A DNA stretch of 64,000 nucleotides from assembly GCA_036924835.1 (NCBI GenBank), contig JBAGRR010000001.1:1674001-1738000 (forward strand), read 5' to 3'. Under the pieces are notes generated by a model that was given only the letters and a program-made list of their open reading frames with translations, was not told the origin of the DNA and did no database searches. Positions 9,860 to 19,418 of the stretch are shown here, one piece after another. Source of the DNA: Nitrobacteraceae bacterium AZCC 1564. GTDB taxonomy: Bacteria; Pseudomonadota; Alphaproteobacteria; Rhizobiales; Xanthobacteraceae. The position numbers were made by a program, and so were the translations under genes. Within the stretch, counting starts at the first letter, position 1; each line of letters begins with the position of its first letter.

Positions 9860-10776
9860 GCCTCGTTTCCGATCCGCTTGATTTCCCACTGCAGCTCGAC
9901 CCCTGAGTGCTCTTTTACGCGCGTGCGTACAGTCTCACCCAGCGTCTCGATATCGCGTCCGCTTGCATCGCCTGTATTGATCAGGAAATTGCAGTGCATC
10001 TCCGACACCTGCGCGCCGCCGACACGAAAGCCACGCATCCCGGCGGCATCGATCAGTTTCCAGGCGCTATGGCCGGGCGGATTCTTGAATGTCGAACCAC
10101 CGGTCTTTTCGCGAATGGGTTGCGCGGTCTCCCGATGATTTTGAACCTCATTCATCCGTATACGGATCGTCTCCGCATCGGTGATACGCCCACGGTAAAG
10201 CGCGGACGTGAAGACAATCGACGTATCGACACCCGAATTGCGATAGACGAATTTCATATCCCCATTTGAAAACGAGACCCTCTCACCCTTGCGGGTCACA
10301 CCCGTCGCCCCGACCAGCACGTCCTTCGTCTCACCACCATTGGCGCCGGCGTTCATGCGCAAGGCGCCGCCGATCGATCCCGGAATACCGAAGTAAAACT
10401 CGAGCCCGCCAATGTTCGCCGCAGCCGCCGCTTCCGCCACGCGCTTGTCGAGCGCTGCGGTCCCCGCACGCACGGTATCGCCCTCGGCCTTGATTTCTCC
10501 GAAACCGCGCGGCGACAGACGGATCACGACCCCCTCCACGCCACCGTCGCGCACGATAAGGTTCGAGCCCACGCCGACGGTATAGACGGGGATTTCGCCG
10601 GGGAGCCGTGACAGGAAGTAAGCCAGATCATCTTCATCCGAAGGGGTGAAGAGAACCTGCGCCGGGCCGCCCACACGAAACCATGTCAACGGCGCGAGAG
10701 ATTCATTCGCCAGGAGACGCCCGCGCAGGTCGGGCATGGCGGATTTCAATGTCGGCACGAGATCCGGATAGCTCAT
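9856..10776 (-). CDS. murB: UDP-N-acetylenolpyruvoylglucosamine reductase MurB
   Basis: MurB uses FAD and NADPH to reduce UDP-GlcNAc-enolpyruvate to UDP-MurNAc. From the ATG at 10776 ([19 protein letters not shown]) it has 306 residues. Visible motifs are the FAD-binding [13 protein letters not shown] and [14 protein letters not shown], the segment [21 protein letters not shown] with the family arginine, and [20 protein letters not shown] with the catalytic serine. An open frame runs further upstream, but it overlaps the amidotransferase gene and is not MurB-like. The start overlaps that upstream gene by four bases. Confidence 0.95.
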   Translation of the reverse strand: MSYPDLVPTLKSAMPDLRGRLLANESLAPLTWFRVGGPAQVLFTPSDEDDLAYFLSRLPGEIPVYTVGVGSNLIVRDGGVEGVVIRLSPRGFGEIKAEGDTVRAGTAALDKRVAEAAAAANIGGLEFYFGIPGSIGGALRMNAGANGGETKDVLVGATGVTRKGERVSFSNGDMKFVYRNSGVDTSIVFTSALYRGRITDAETIRIRMNEVQNHRETAQPIREKTGGSTFKNPPGHSAWKLIDAAGMRGFRVGGAQVSEMHCNFLINTGDASGRDIETLGETVRTRVKEHSGVELQWEIKRIGNEA

Positions 10777-11471
10777 ATCATTACGCTCGCAAGCCAGGAT
10801 TCCAAAACACGGCGGCCAGCTCCAGCCGTGGCTTCTCCGGATTTCGCAGCCTGCGCGCGCAGGGAGGATGGCGATATTCCCGCCTTCGATAATTCGACAG
10901 CGTGCCCGATAAGCCAGCTTTCCAGCGCCTGCGGCTTCGTCTCGATATGAAATTGTAGGCCGAGGACATGCACACCGATGGTGAAAGCCTGCGTTGGGCA
11001 ATGCTTTGTGGAGGCGAGCCGCTCCGCGCCAGGAGGAAGGTCGAGATTGTCGCCATGCCAGTGAAGCACGTCCACGCCTGCGAACGGGGCGAGGACCGAG
11101 CGTTTGCCCGCTTCGGTCAGATCGATCGGCGCGTAGCCAATTTCCTTTGCTGCGCCAGGCGCAACGCGCGCACCTAGCGCTGCTGCAATCAATTGCGCAC
11201 CCAGGCATATTCCAAGCGTCGGCCGGCGTGCGTCGAGCCGCGCCCGCAGCGCAGGAATTTCCTCCAGCAGAAACGGGTATTCATCTGTTTCGTAAACGCC
11301 GATCGGCCCGCCAAGCACCACCAGAAGATCGGCTTCCGTCAACGCCTTCTTGTCGAGCAGACCGAGACCCGCCTCTACATATGAGAGACGAATGCCTCGC
11401 GCGGCCAGGACATCGCCAAGCAGGCCGGCATCTTCAAAAGCCACATGGCGGAGCGCAAGACATGTCGCCAT
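10773..11471 (-). CDS. Class I glutamine amidotransferase (GMP synthase-like)
   Basis: The 232-residue protein has the class I glutamine amidotransferase fold: [12 protein letters not shown], the nucleophile elbow [11 protein letters not shown] (catalytic Cys), [10 protein letters not shown], and the catalytic His in LQFHIETKP. Such stand-alone proteins resemble the GATase domain of GMP synthase, and their substrates are mostly unknown. It lies 3 bases after murC and overlaps murB by four bases, so it is translated within the dcw transcript. It is not of the CobB/CobQ-like GatD type that amidates lipid II in Gram-positives. Its role here is unknown. Confidence 0.85.
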   Translation of the reverse strand: MATCLALRHVAFEDAGLLGDVLAARGIRLSYVEAGLGLLDKKALTEADLLVVLGGPIGVYETDEYPFLLEEIPALRARLDARRPTLGICLGAQLIAAALGARVAPGAAKEIGYAPIDLTEAGKRSVLAPFAGVDVLHWHGDNLDLPPGAERLASTKHCPTQAFTIGVHVLGLQFHIETKPQALESWLIGHAVELSKAGISPSSLRAQAAKSGEATAGAGRRVLESWLASVMI

Positions 11472-11474
11472 CGG

Positions 11475-12878
11475 CTAGCCCAGCGCCTTCAGCTCGCTAG
11501 GCAGCGCATAAGCCCACTGCGTGATATTGCCCGCACCGAGGCAGACGACGAAGTCGTCGGTCTTCGCAACGTCACGCACCAGCGGCGCAAGCTTCGATGC
11601 GTCCGGCAGAGGGATCACCTCGCGATGACCGTGGGCACGCAAGCCGAGCACGAAGGAATCCCGATCGATTCCGGGGATCGGCGCCTCGCCGGCCGGATAA
11701 ACGTCCGCGACGATGACCGTATCGGCATCATTAAAGCAGGTGCAGAATTCCTCGAATAACGACTGCAGACGCGTGTAGCGATGCGGCTGCACCACGGCGA
11801 TCACCTTGCCCTTGGTGGAGTCACGCGCAGCCTTCAGCACGGCGGCAATCTCAACCGGGTGGTGACCGTAGTCATCGATCACGGTGACGCCATTCCACTC
11901 GCCGGTGCGGGTGAAGCGGCGCTTCACACCACCAAAGCCGGCAATCGCCTTGCGGATAGCATCATCTGAAATGCCGATCTCGTGCGCCACCGCAATGGCT
12001 GCAGTCGCATTGAGAGCATTATGACGCCCCGGCATCGGCAGAACCAGATCCGAAATCCAATGGGTCGCATCGGTGACGCGATTGCGGAATTCCACTTTGA
12101 ACTTCGAACCGCCTGTGAACGGTTCAAGCTCCACGAGCCGCGCATCGGCCTGTGGATTTTCGCCATAGGTGATGATGCGGCGATCCTCGATCTTTCCGAC
12201 CAGCGCCTGGACGACCGGATGATCAATGCACATCACAGCGAAGCCATAGAACGGCACGCTCTCGACGAAATTCCGAAATGCATCCTGGACTGCATCAAAG
12301 GTCTTGAAATGATCCAGATGTTCAGGATCGACGTTGGTGACGATTGCTACATCGGCGGGAAGTTTGAGGAACGTGCCGTCGCTCTCGTCGGCTTCCACCA
12401 CCATCCACTCGCCCGCGCCGAGACGCGCATTGGTGCCGTAAGCGTTGATGATGCCACCATTGATCACCGTCGGATCAAGATTGCCGGCATCCAGCAAGGT
12501 GGCGACCATCGACGTCGTCGTGGTCTTGCCATGGGTGCCTGCAATGGCGATGCAGCTTTTCAGGCGCATCAGCTCGGCGAGCATCTCTGCACGGCGCACG
12601 ACGGGGATGCGAAGCCCACGTGCTGCGATGAGCTCGGGGTTGTCGCGCTTGATCGCGGTGGAGACCACCAGAACGTCGACACCGGCCACGTTCTCGGCCT
12701 TATGCCCAACGCTGATCTTGATGCCCTTCTCACGAAGCCGCACCACATTGGCGTTCTCGGAGGCATCGGAACCCTGCACCGTGTAACCGAGGTTGCACAA
12801 CACCTCGGCAATGCCACTCATGCCAATGCCGCCGATTCCGACAAAGTGGATGGGACCGATTTCGCGCGGCAATCTCAT
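11475..12878 (-). CDS. murC: UDP-N-acetylmuramate--L-alanine ligase MurC
   Basis: MurC adds L-alanine to UDP-MurNAc, the first step of stem peptide synthesis. The 467-residue product starts at 12878 ([20 protein letters not shown]) with the Rossmann-type motif [14 protein letters not shown], then the ATP-binding loop [24 protein letters not shown] in the Mur ligase middle domain, and [12 protein letters not shown] in the C-terminal domain. An in-frame ATG at 12938 would add 20 unconserved residues. Upstream, an MFS gene separates it from murG, so it needs a promoter in 12879-13076. Confidence 0.96.
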   Translation of the reverse strand: MRLPREIGPIHFVGIGGIGMSGIAEVLCNLGYTVQGSDASENANVVRLREKGIKISVGHKAENVAGVDVLVVSTAIKRDNPELIAARGLRIPVVRRAEMLAELMRLKSCIAIAGTHGKTTTTSMVATLLDAGNLDPTVINGGIINAYGTNARLGAGEWMVVEADESDGTFLKLPADVAIVTNVDPEHLDHFKTFDAVQDAFRNFVESVPFYGFAVMCIDHPVVQALVGKIEDRRIITYGENPQADARLVELEPFTGGSKFKVEFRNRVTDATHWISDLVLPMPGRHNALNATAAIAVAHEIGISDDAIRKAIAGFGGVKRRFTRTGEWNGVTVIDDYGHHPVEIAAVLKAARDSTKGKVIAVVQPHRYTRLQSLFEEFCTCFNDADTVIVADVYPAGEAPIPGIDRDSFVLGLRAHGHREVIPLPDASKLAPLVRDVAKTDDFVVCLGAGNITQWAYALPSELKALG

Positions 12879-13076
12879 AATAAAGGGTCTCGCTGGGTAA
12901 CCCGGACGATTCGCCGGGCATTTTCGAATCTGACCCACTTTTGCAAGACGCGCGCGGCCGGGACAAGCCCAGCCACCGTGGAAAATTTTTATAATGATTT
13001 CAATATGATCTCAGACCCCATAGTCGCTGGAACGATCGCAACGCGCTGCGATCGCTCGGAACTGGCGCATAAGCTC

Positions 13077-14279
13077 TCACTCCGCGGCCTCGCTGCAGAC
13101 AGTAGCGATTTTCGTGGACGAGATCGACCTATGCCGTGTCTCGACGCGATGGCTAACCAATGCCAGCACCAATCCGGTAAGCGGCACCAGAGCAGCTACC
13201 CAGGGGAGTGCCGCGAGTCCCGGCCCGCGATCAATCACTACACCGCCAAGCCACGCGCCGATGGCGTTGCCAAGATTGAATGCCGCGATGTTGAAGCTCG
13301 AAGCAAGACTCTGTCCTGCGCCGTGCGCCTTCTCCAAGACCCACATCTGAAGCGGCGGTACGGTGGCGAAGGCGGCTGCGCCGAGTAGGCCGATAAAGAC
13401 GACAATCGCAACCTTGCTGTGAATGGCAAAGCTCATCAGTGCGAGCACCACTGCAAGTCCAAACAGACTTCCAAACAGCGCCGGCATGAGCTGTTTGTCC
13501 GCGAACCGACCACCAATCAGATTGCCGGCCACAAGCCCCGCACCGAACACCAGGAGAATCGGCGATACAGCCGAGTCCGGAAAGCCCGAGATCTTCGTCA
13601 GCATCGGTGCGATATAGGTAAAGGCCGCAAAAACACCGACCCATCCAAGCACGGTGGTGAGGAGCCCTACCAGCACAGGCCCGCGTCGGAGGACTGCGAG
13701 ATCATCTTTCAGGTTCGATGGCTCTGGCGCCGCTTTGTCTTGCGGCACGAAAGCCGCGATGATCGCGAGAGCAACGACACCGACCAAAGTTACGGCCCAG
13801 AACGTCGCGCGCCAACCGAACCCTTGCCCCAGCCATGTCCCAAACGGCACTCCGAGAATATTCGCAACCGTCAGGCCGGTGAACATCACGGCGATAGCAG
13901 ACGCTTTCCTGTCAGCCGCGACGAGATTCGTGGCGACGACCGAGCCGACACCGAAGAACGTTCCATGAGCGAATGCTGTCAGCACGCGCGCCGCCATCAG
14001 CGTCCAGTAATCGGGGGCGAGCGCACACGCCGCGTTTCCGATGGTGAAGATTCCCATCAACGTCAGCAGCACGGTCTTTCTTGGCCAGCGTCCTGTGGCG
14101 ATGGTCATGATCGGCGCGCCAATCACGACACCGAGTGCGTACCCAGAAATCAGAAGTCCCGCAGCCGCAATCGAAACGCCGAGATCGGCGCCGACCTGCA
14201 GCAACAGTCCCATAATGACGAATTCAGTAACACCGATGCCGAAGGCACCGGCGGTGAGCGCGTAGAGAGCAACAGGCAT
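13077..14279 (-). CDS. MFS transporter, AraJ/YdhP-like exporter
   Basis: The 400-residue protein has about twelve membrane helices and the beginning ALTAGAFGIGVTEFVIMGLL, typical of the drug:H+ antiporter-1 proteins AraJ, YdhP and NepI (export of sugars, purines or drugs). The motif GRWPRKTVLL between helices 2 and 3 matches the MFS loop motif. It is divergent from a LysR regulator (14391), with 111 bases between them, so that regulator probably controls it. The pair sits between murG and murC and is unrelated to wall synthesis, which suggests insertion. The substrate cannot be deduced. Confidence 0.88.
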   Translation of the reverse strand: MPVALYALTAGAFGIGVTEFVIMGLLLQVGADLGVSIAAAGLLISGYALGVVIGAPIMTIATGRWPRKTVLLTLMGIFTIGNAACALAPDYWTLMAARVLTAFAHGTFFGVGSVVATNLVAADRKASAIAVMFTGLTVANILGVPFGTWLGQGFGWRATFWAVTLVGVVALAIIAAFVPQDKAAPEPSNLKDDLAVLRRGPVLVGLLTTVLGWVGVFAAFTYIAPMLTKISGFPDSAVSPILLVFGAGLVAGNLIGGRFADKQLMPALFGSLFGLAVVLALMSFAIHSKVAIVVFIGLLGAAAFATVPPLQMWVLEKAHGAGQSLASSFNIAAFNLGNAIGAWLGGVVIDRGPGLAALPWVAALVPLTGLVLALVSHRVETRHRSISSTKIATVCSEAAE

Positions 14280-14390
14280 GGAAAATCCTCAGGAAAGCCC
14301 GGCAAGTCGCCGGCTTCCCTGAGAAGTGGACGCGACTCCATTCGTGAACTAGACTATATACAGTAACAATATTTATGAAATAAATTCACA

Positions 14391-15296
14391 ATGGCGCGAC
14401 AGGACATTAATCGCTCGGGCGAGATGGAAGTATTTGCTCGCGTCGTCAACCTCGGCGGGTTCTCTGCGGCTGCTCGTGATCTCCGCATGACGCCGTCAGC
14501 AGTGAGCAAACTTGTTGCGCGGCTGGAAGCGAGATTGGGCGTCCGCTTGATCAATCGCTCCACGCGCAAACTGCAACTGACACCAGAGGGCGCGGCTTAT
14601 TACGAGCGCGTCGTCCGCATTCTTGACGATATCAATACAGCGGAGCGTGAAGCGGCCATCGGGGCAATCCCCCGCGGACGAGTGCGGGTTAATACCAGTG
14701 TGCCGTTCGGGCTGCATCGGTTGTTGCCATTGTTGCCGGCCTTTCTCGCACTTCACCCTGAAGTCAGTATTGATGTGTCGCTCACCGACACCGTGGTCGA
14801 TCTGATGGAGGAGCGCGCAGACGTCGCAATTAGAGTAGGCCCCCTGCGCGAGTCCCGGCTGCTGGCACGCAAGCTCGGCGAAAGCCGCATGGTCGTTGTC
14901 GCCTCGCCCAACTACCTCAAACAACGCGGCACACCGCGAACGCCGACAGATCTGCTTCAGCACAACATGCTCGGCTTCTGTTTTGTGAAGCAGATCGAAG
15001 GCTGGCCATTTCTCGATCCACAAGGCGGAACGATCTCGATCCCACCGGCGGGCAACTCACTGGTCAGCGATGGTGAGGCCATGCAACGCCTTGCTGTGTC
15101 TGGTCTGGGTCTCGCGCGCTTGACCCGTTTTCACGTCGATCCGGATATCGATGCCGGAAAACTTGTTCCGGTTTTGGAAGAATACAATCCAGGTGACCTT
15201 GAAGCGATCCATGCAGTGTTCGTCGGCCACGGCGGACAGTTACCTGCGCGCGTTCGCGCGTTTCTCGATTTCCTGGTGAATAATGTGCGGCTGTGA
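14391..15296 (+). CDS. LysR family transcriptional regulator
   Basis: The 301-residue regulator has an N-terminal winged helix-turn-helix of LysR type (MEVFARVVNLGGFSAAARDL, then MTPSAVSKLVARLEARLGV) and a periplasmic-binding-like effector domain. The divergent MFS gene 111 bases upstream is the likely target. The spacer between them is AT-rich (14340-14390), fitting a shared promoter/operator, although no clear T-N11-A box was fixed. It ends 4 bases before the end of the convergent murG. Confidence 0.9.
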   Translation: MARQDINRSGEMEVFARVVNLGGFSAAARDLRMTPSAVSKLVARLEARLGVRLINRSTRKLQLTPEGAAYYERVVRILDDINTAEREAAIGAIPRGRVRVNTSVPFGLHRLLPLLPAFLALHPEVSIDVSLTDTVVDLMEERADVAIRVGPLRESRLLARKLGESRMVVVASPNYLKQRGTPRTPTDLLQHNMLGFCFVKQIEGWPFLDPQGGTISIPPAGNSLVSDGEAMQRLAVSGLGLARLTRFHVDPDIDAGKLVPVLEEYNPGDLEAIHAVFVGHGGQLPARVRAFLDFLVNNVRL

Positions 15297-15300
15297 TGCT

Positions 15301-16401
15301 TCAGATCTTAGCGACTGTCGTCACCAGGTCCGCCAACCGCTCTGCCGCATCAAGTCGGCCGACCGACTTCGCACCAACAGCCATCGCCGTCAGCCGCGCA
15401 GGTTCGGCGGCCAGAGCTGAGATTTCAGCCGCAAGACGATCTGGCGTGAACTCAGTCTGCGCGATGCGGATTGCGCCATTCGCTCGCTCGAGCACGCCAG
15501 CATTTGCAAACTGATCCTGATCGATCGCACCAGGCAACGGCACCAGGATTGAGGGGCGGCCGATGGCGCCGAGTTCTGCCACCGTCCCGGCGCCGGACCG
15601 CGACACGACGAGATGGCTCGCCGCCAGCCTCGCCGGAAGGTCGCTGAAGAATGGCGCGAGCTCCGCGTCGATCTTGAGCCGATCGTACACGGCGCGCACG
15701 CGCGCCATATCTTCCTCGCGCACCTGCTGCACGACATTGAGCCGATGCCACAATGCAGGTTCGAGCCGTTCAATAGCGGGCGGTACGATGTCCGACATCA
15801 CCCGCGCGCCCTGACTGCCGCCCACAATCAACATACGCAGAGGGCCGCTCGCATCAGGTGGATCGAACCGCACCGCCGCTGCCGCGAGGATGGCGGGGCG
15901 CATGGGCGTGCCGGTGACCGTTGCTTTCTGCGCCAGCGCAGGCTCATGGTCGAGCACACCGGGCAATGATGTCGCGATCGCGCTTACGCGGCTGGAGAGC
16001 AACTTGTTCGCGCGCCCCATCACTGCATTGGCGTCATGAATGACAGTCGGGATTCCAAGCAACTTCGCTGCAATCAGCGGGGGCAACGTCGGATAACCGC
16101 CGAAGCCGACCACAGCTTTGGGCTTTTGCTTCAATAGCAACGCAAGAGCTTTTGCACCGCCGGCAGCCAACATGGTGCCGGTGCGCGCCAAGGCCCACGG
16201 CGAGCGGCCACGAACCGTTTCGCTTGGCACGACGTCAACCATGTCCTTGGAGAATAGCCCGCTATAACGAACCGCACGGGAATCCGTGACCAGCCGCACC
16301 CGCAGGCCACGCTTCATCAGCGCAACGCCCAGAGCCTCGGCCGGGAACAGGTGGCCTCCTGTTCCCCCCGCCGCCAGCATGATGAGCGGGCTATCGGACA
16401 T
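15301..16401 (-). CDS. murG: UDP-GlcNAc--MurNAc-pentapeptide GlcNAc transferase MurG
   Basis: MurG is the GT28 glycosyltransferase that turns lipid I into lipid II on the inner face of the membrane. The 366-residue product has the N-terminal G-loop LAAGGTGGHLFPAEALG, the second loop AVVGFGGYPTLPPL, VIHDANAVMGRANKLL, and the C-terminal donor-binding segments VGGSQGARVMSDIVP and SGAGTVAELGAIGRPSILVP. Upstream lies 340 bases of repeat elements before ftsW, so read-through from ftsW must cross several hairpins or murG must have its own promoter. Confidence 0.96.
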   Translation of the reverse strand: MSDSPLIMLAAGGTGGHLFPAEALGVALMKRGLRVRLVTDSRAVRYSGLFSKDMVDVVPSETVRGRSPWALARTGTMLAAGGAKALALLLKQKPKAVVGFGGYPTLPPLIAAKLLGIPTVIHDANAVMGRANKLLSSRVSAIATSLPGVLDHEPALAQKATVTGTPMRPAILAAAAVRFDPPDASGPLRMLIVGGSQGARVMSDIVPPAIERLEPALWHRLNVVQQVREEDMARVRAVYDRLKIDAELAPFFSDLPARLAASHLVVSRSGAGTVAELGAIGRPSILVPLPGAIDQDQFANAGVLERANGAIRIAQTEFTPDRLAAEISALAAEPARLTAMAVGAKSVGRLDAAERLADLVTTVAKI

Positions 16402-16416
16402 TGGCTGAAATGCTCC

Positions 16417-16581
16417 CTAGTGTGGCGTCTCGCAATTGCCGACCTGTCTTGCGGCTAGCTCTTATCGGCAATTGCGAGACAAAGCCACACTAGCATTTTG
16501 ATTTTGCTAGTGTCCTTTCGTCTCCGAATAACCGTTCGAGCGTGCGGCAAATGGGTCGGTTATTCGGGGACGGGACACTAG
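16417..16581 (-). repeat. CTAG-bounded two-hairpin repeat, copy B (inverted)
   Basis: Copy B is in the opposite orientation to the other six. On the plus strand the hairpin-2 type comes first (16417-16493; CTAGTGTGGC / GCCACACTAG, inner arm GTCTCGCAATTGCC). The spacer is next, then the hairpin-1 type (16507-16581; CTAGTGTCC / GGACACTAG, inner arm near CGAATAACCG). The 3-base bulges are also inverted (AAA on the 3' arm first, TTT on the 5' arm second). Its inner arms differ from every other copy, a third subfamily. It shares its last CTAG (16578-16581) with copy C. Confidence 0.87.
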
Positions 16582-16745
16582 TGGTCCGATTCTAACATTC
16601 GCATCCCGTTTCAGCAGGCACCTCCTGCGAATGTTAGAATCAAAGGACCACTAGCAAATATAAGTTTCTAGTGGAGTTTTGGATTTGACATTCGCTTAAC
16701 GAACTCGCTGGAGGCGGGGGCGAAATGTCAAATCCACTCCACTAT
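16578..16745 (+). repeat. CTAG-bounded two-hairpin repeat, copy C
   Basis: Copy C is joined to copy B through the shared CTAG at 16578. Hairpin 1 (16578-16654) pairs CTAGTGGTCC with GGACCACTAG and GATTCTAACATTCGCA with its perfect complement, with an AAA bulge on the 3' arm. After the spacer CAAATATAAGTTT, hairpin 2 (16668-16745) has a TTT bulge on the 5' arm and the inner arm GGATTTGACATT. Its right foot is CTAT instead of CTAG and supplies the TAG stop codon of ftsW, read on the other strand at 16742-16744. Confidence 0.9.
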
Positions 16746-17893
16746 GCGAAACGGTGCGCCGCATTTGCAGCGTTGATCGATTCCATTTCGACCCGAGGAC
16801 GCTGACGTGTCAACGCCAGCAACATGCCGACACCATAGGCCAGAGAGACCATCGACGAGCCGCCATAGGAGATGAACGGTAGGGTCATTCCCTTTGCCGG
16901 CATCAAATGAAGATTCACCGCCATGTTGATCGAGGCTTGGATGCCAAACATGATCGCGAGGCCGGCTGCTGCAAACCGCGCAAACAGGTCCTCGCTGGCG
17001 TAAGCGCGCGACAACGAGCGGATCACGATGAAGGCAAACAGCGCGAGCAAGACGAGACACAGGATGATCCCGAATTCCTCCGCGGCGACTGCAAATACGA
17101 AGTCCGTATGACTGTCGGGGAGAATGCGCTTCACAGTTCCCTCGCCCGGCCCCAAGCCGAACCACCCGCCGTGGGTGAACGATTCCATTGCCATATCAAC
17201 CTGGAACGTGTCGCCCGATGCCGGATCCATGAAGCGTTTGATGCGACCTGCGACGTGCGGCACGAACAGGTAGGCGGTGAAGAGCCCTGCCGCCGACACG
17301 CCCATAAGGCCGAAGACCCAGATCATCCTCATTCCGGCGATGAAGAACAGCGTACCCCACACCATGGAGATCAGCATGGTCTGGCCGAAATCAGGTTCCG
17401 CCACCAGCAAGGTGACGAGCATCAGCAGTAACGCCAAAGCCATCGACGTCGCGGGCATTTCTGGCCGCCGTGCGGATTCAGCAAACAGCCACGCCACCAA
17501 GATCACAAATGCCGGCTTCGCGACCTCCGATGCTTGAATGTTGACACCGAGGATCGTGATCCAGCGCTTTGCGCCCTTCACCTCCGGTCCCAATAGCAGC
17601 GTCGCCACGATCAGCACGATGCTGATGACAAACACGATCAATGCGGATCGGCGGACCTGACGTGGCGACAGGAACGACACCGCGATCAGCACGATGAACG
17701 AGGGCATCAGGAAGATCACATGGCGATTGAAGAAATGGAAGGCATCAAGACCGATGCGCGCAGCAACCGGCGGACTGGCGGCGAGCGATAAAATCACCCC
17801 AGCCAGCATCAGGGTCAGAATAGCCGCAAGCAGCAGGCGGTCGACCGTCCACCACCATTCGCTCAGCGGCGTACGTTGTTCTCGGGAGATCAT
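16742..17893 (-). CDS. ftsW: Lipid II polymerase/cell division protein FtsW
   Basis: FtsW is the SEDS-family polytopic membrane protein that polymerises lipid II with FtsI at the septum. The 383-residue product has about ten membrane segments and the signatures KGAKRWITILGVNIQASEV (SEDS motif), AEEFGIILCLVLLALFAFIV and GMTLPFISYGGSSMVS near the C-terminus. The stop codon falls in the end of repeat C. The gene lies 116 bases downstream of murD. Confidence 0.95.
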   Translation of the reverse strand: MISREQRTPLSEWWWTVDRLLLAAILTLMLAGVILSLAASPPVAARIGLDAFHFFNRHVIFLMPSFIVLIAVSFLSPRQVRRSALIVFVISIVLIVATLLLGPEVKGAKRWITILGVNIQASEVAKPAFVILVAWLFAESARRPEMPATSMALALLLMLVTLLVAEPDFGQTMLISMVWGTLFFIAGMRMIWVFGLMGVSAAGLFTAYLFVPHVAGRIKRFMDPASGDTFQVDMAMESFTHGGWFGLGPGEGTVKRILPDSHTDFVFAVAAEEFGIILCLVLLALFAFIVIRSLSRAYASEDLFARFAAAGLAIMFGIQASINMAVNLHLMPAKGMTLPFISYGGSSMVSLAYGVGMLLALTRQRPRVEMESINAANAAHRFA

Positions 17894-18009
17894 GGGCCGC
17901 TGTTCCTCGGACGAGACATCCGCAACGTCTCGATGACCTCTAGTCTTGCCCCGGATATGGTTTCGATAATCTTAATTCGCGCGGTTTTTCCCAGCGACGA
18001 ACTCCAAGA

Positions 18010-19414
18010 CTACGAAGCTTTGACCGGGACGACCCCTTCGAGAGCCTTGACCAGATCACGGAAGCGTTCGCCGCGCTTTTCGAAATTCGGGAACTGATCG
18101 AACGACGCGCAGGCAGGCGAGAGCAGCACGACAGCATCGCGCAGCCCTGAAGCTTCCGCATCGCGTGCAGCGTGCGGCACCGCCTCTTCCAGCGTTTTGC
18201 TGATTTCATGCGGAACGCTGCCGAGTGTGGCGGCAAAATCCTCCGCAGCCTCACCGATCAGATAGGCTTTACGGATCCGCGGAAACAATTCGCGCAGGGA
18301 TTCGATGCCTCCCGTCTTCGGCTTGCCACCGGCAATCCAGAAGATGTTGTTGAACGACGACAATGCTTTTTCTGCTGCGTCGGCGTTGGTGCCTTTGGAG
18401 TCGTTGATGAACAAGACGTTGTCTTTACGACCGATCTGTTCCATGCGATGGGCAAGGCCAAGGGAAACTCCGCAGGCCCTTTTGCAGCACATCGCCGCTG
18501 ACGCCCAGCGCCAGCGCAGCACATGCGGAACAGGCTGCGTTTTGCGCGTTGTGAAGACCACGCAACGACCCGATGTTGTCGATCTTCACAAGCTCAGTTC
18601 GCGCGCCGCCAGAGGCGCGAACGATCGAATCTTTGTCGAGATAAACACCGTCAGCCAACGGCCGCTTCACCGACACCCGGACAATATGCTTGCCCGCCTG
18701 CTCGACATGATCCGCGATGGCCGCGCTCCAATTGTCATCTACACCGACGATAGCAGTCCCGCCGCGCTGCACGGTAACCACAAGCCGTTCCTTCACTTCA
18801 GCATAATGTGCAAGCGTACCGTGACGATCGATATGGTCTTCCGTCACATTCAGAAGAATGCCAACGCTCGGATCGAGCGATGGCGTCAGATCGATCTGAT
18901 ACGATGACATCTCGATCACGTGAACCCGCCCCATGCGCGGCGGCTCCAGTGACAGGATCGCCGTGCCGATATTGCCGCCCATCTGCACGTCGTAGCCCGC
19001 CTCGCGCATGAGGTGCGCGACCAACGCCGTCGTGGTCGATTTGCCGTTGGTACCGGTGATGGCAACGAATGGCGATGTCGGCACATGGCGCCTGCGTTCG
19101 CGGCAGAACAGTTCGATATCGCCGATAACCTCAATGCCAGCATTCTTCGCAGCCAGCACCGTCCAGTGCGGCTCCGGATGAGTGAGCGGCACACCCGGGG
19201 TCAGAACGAGCGCAGCGAAATTCTCCCACGACACGCTGCGAAGATCCGCCGTCATGAAACCAGCCTTAGCGGCTTCCGCGAGTTTTGCAGAACTGTCATC
19301 GCTAGCGATGACTTCCGCACCGCCAGCCTTGAGGGCATGACAACTGGCGAGGCCCGATCCGCCAAGGCCGAAAACCGCAACCGTCTTGCCGGCAAAGGAT
19401 GTAACCGGGATCAC
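18010..19414 (-). CDS. murD: UDP-N-acetylmuramoylalanine--D-glutamate ligase MurD (one-base frameshift)
   Basis: MurD adds D-glutamate to UDP-MurNAc-L-Ala. The N-terminal part (to 18425) has [19 protein letters not shown], the ATP loop [19 protein letters not shown] and the middle-domain motifs. The C-terminal part continues in another frame with [29 protein letters not shown] and [20 protein letters not shown]. The switch is near 18458-18464: the reverse strand reads TTCCCTTGGCC where TTCCCTGGCC would keep the frame. Removing one base restores about 467 residues, the normal length. All conserved blocks are intact and the gene should be essential, so a sequencing error is the likely cause. 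Confidence 0.9.
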
Positions 19415-19418
19415 GATC

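Noticed and set aside
11982..13388. Plus-strand open frame of 468 codons opposite murC and the MFS gene
   Set aside because: It spans two unrelated genes antisense and shows no family motif.
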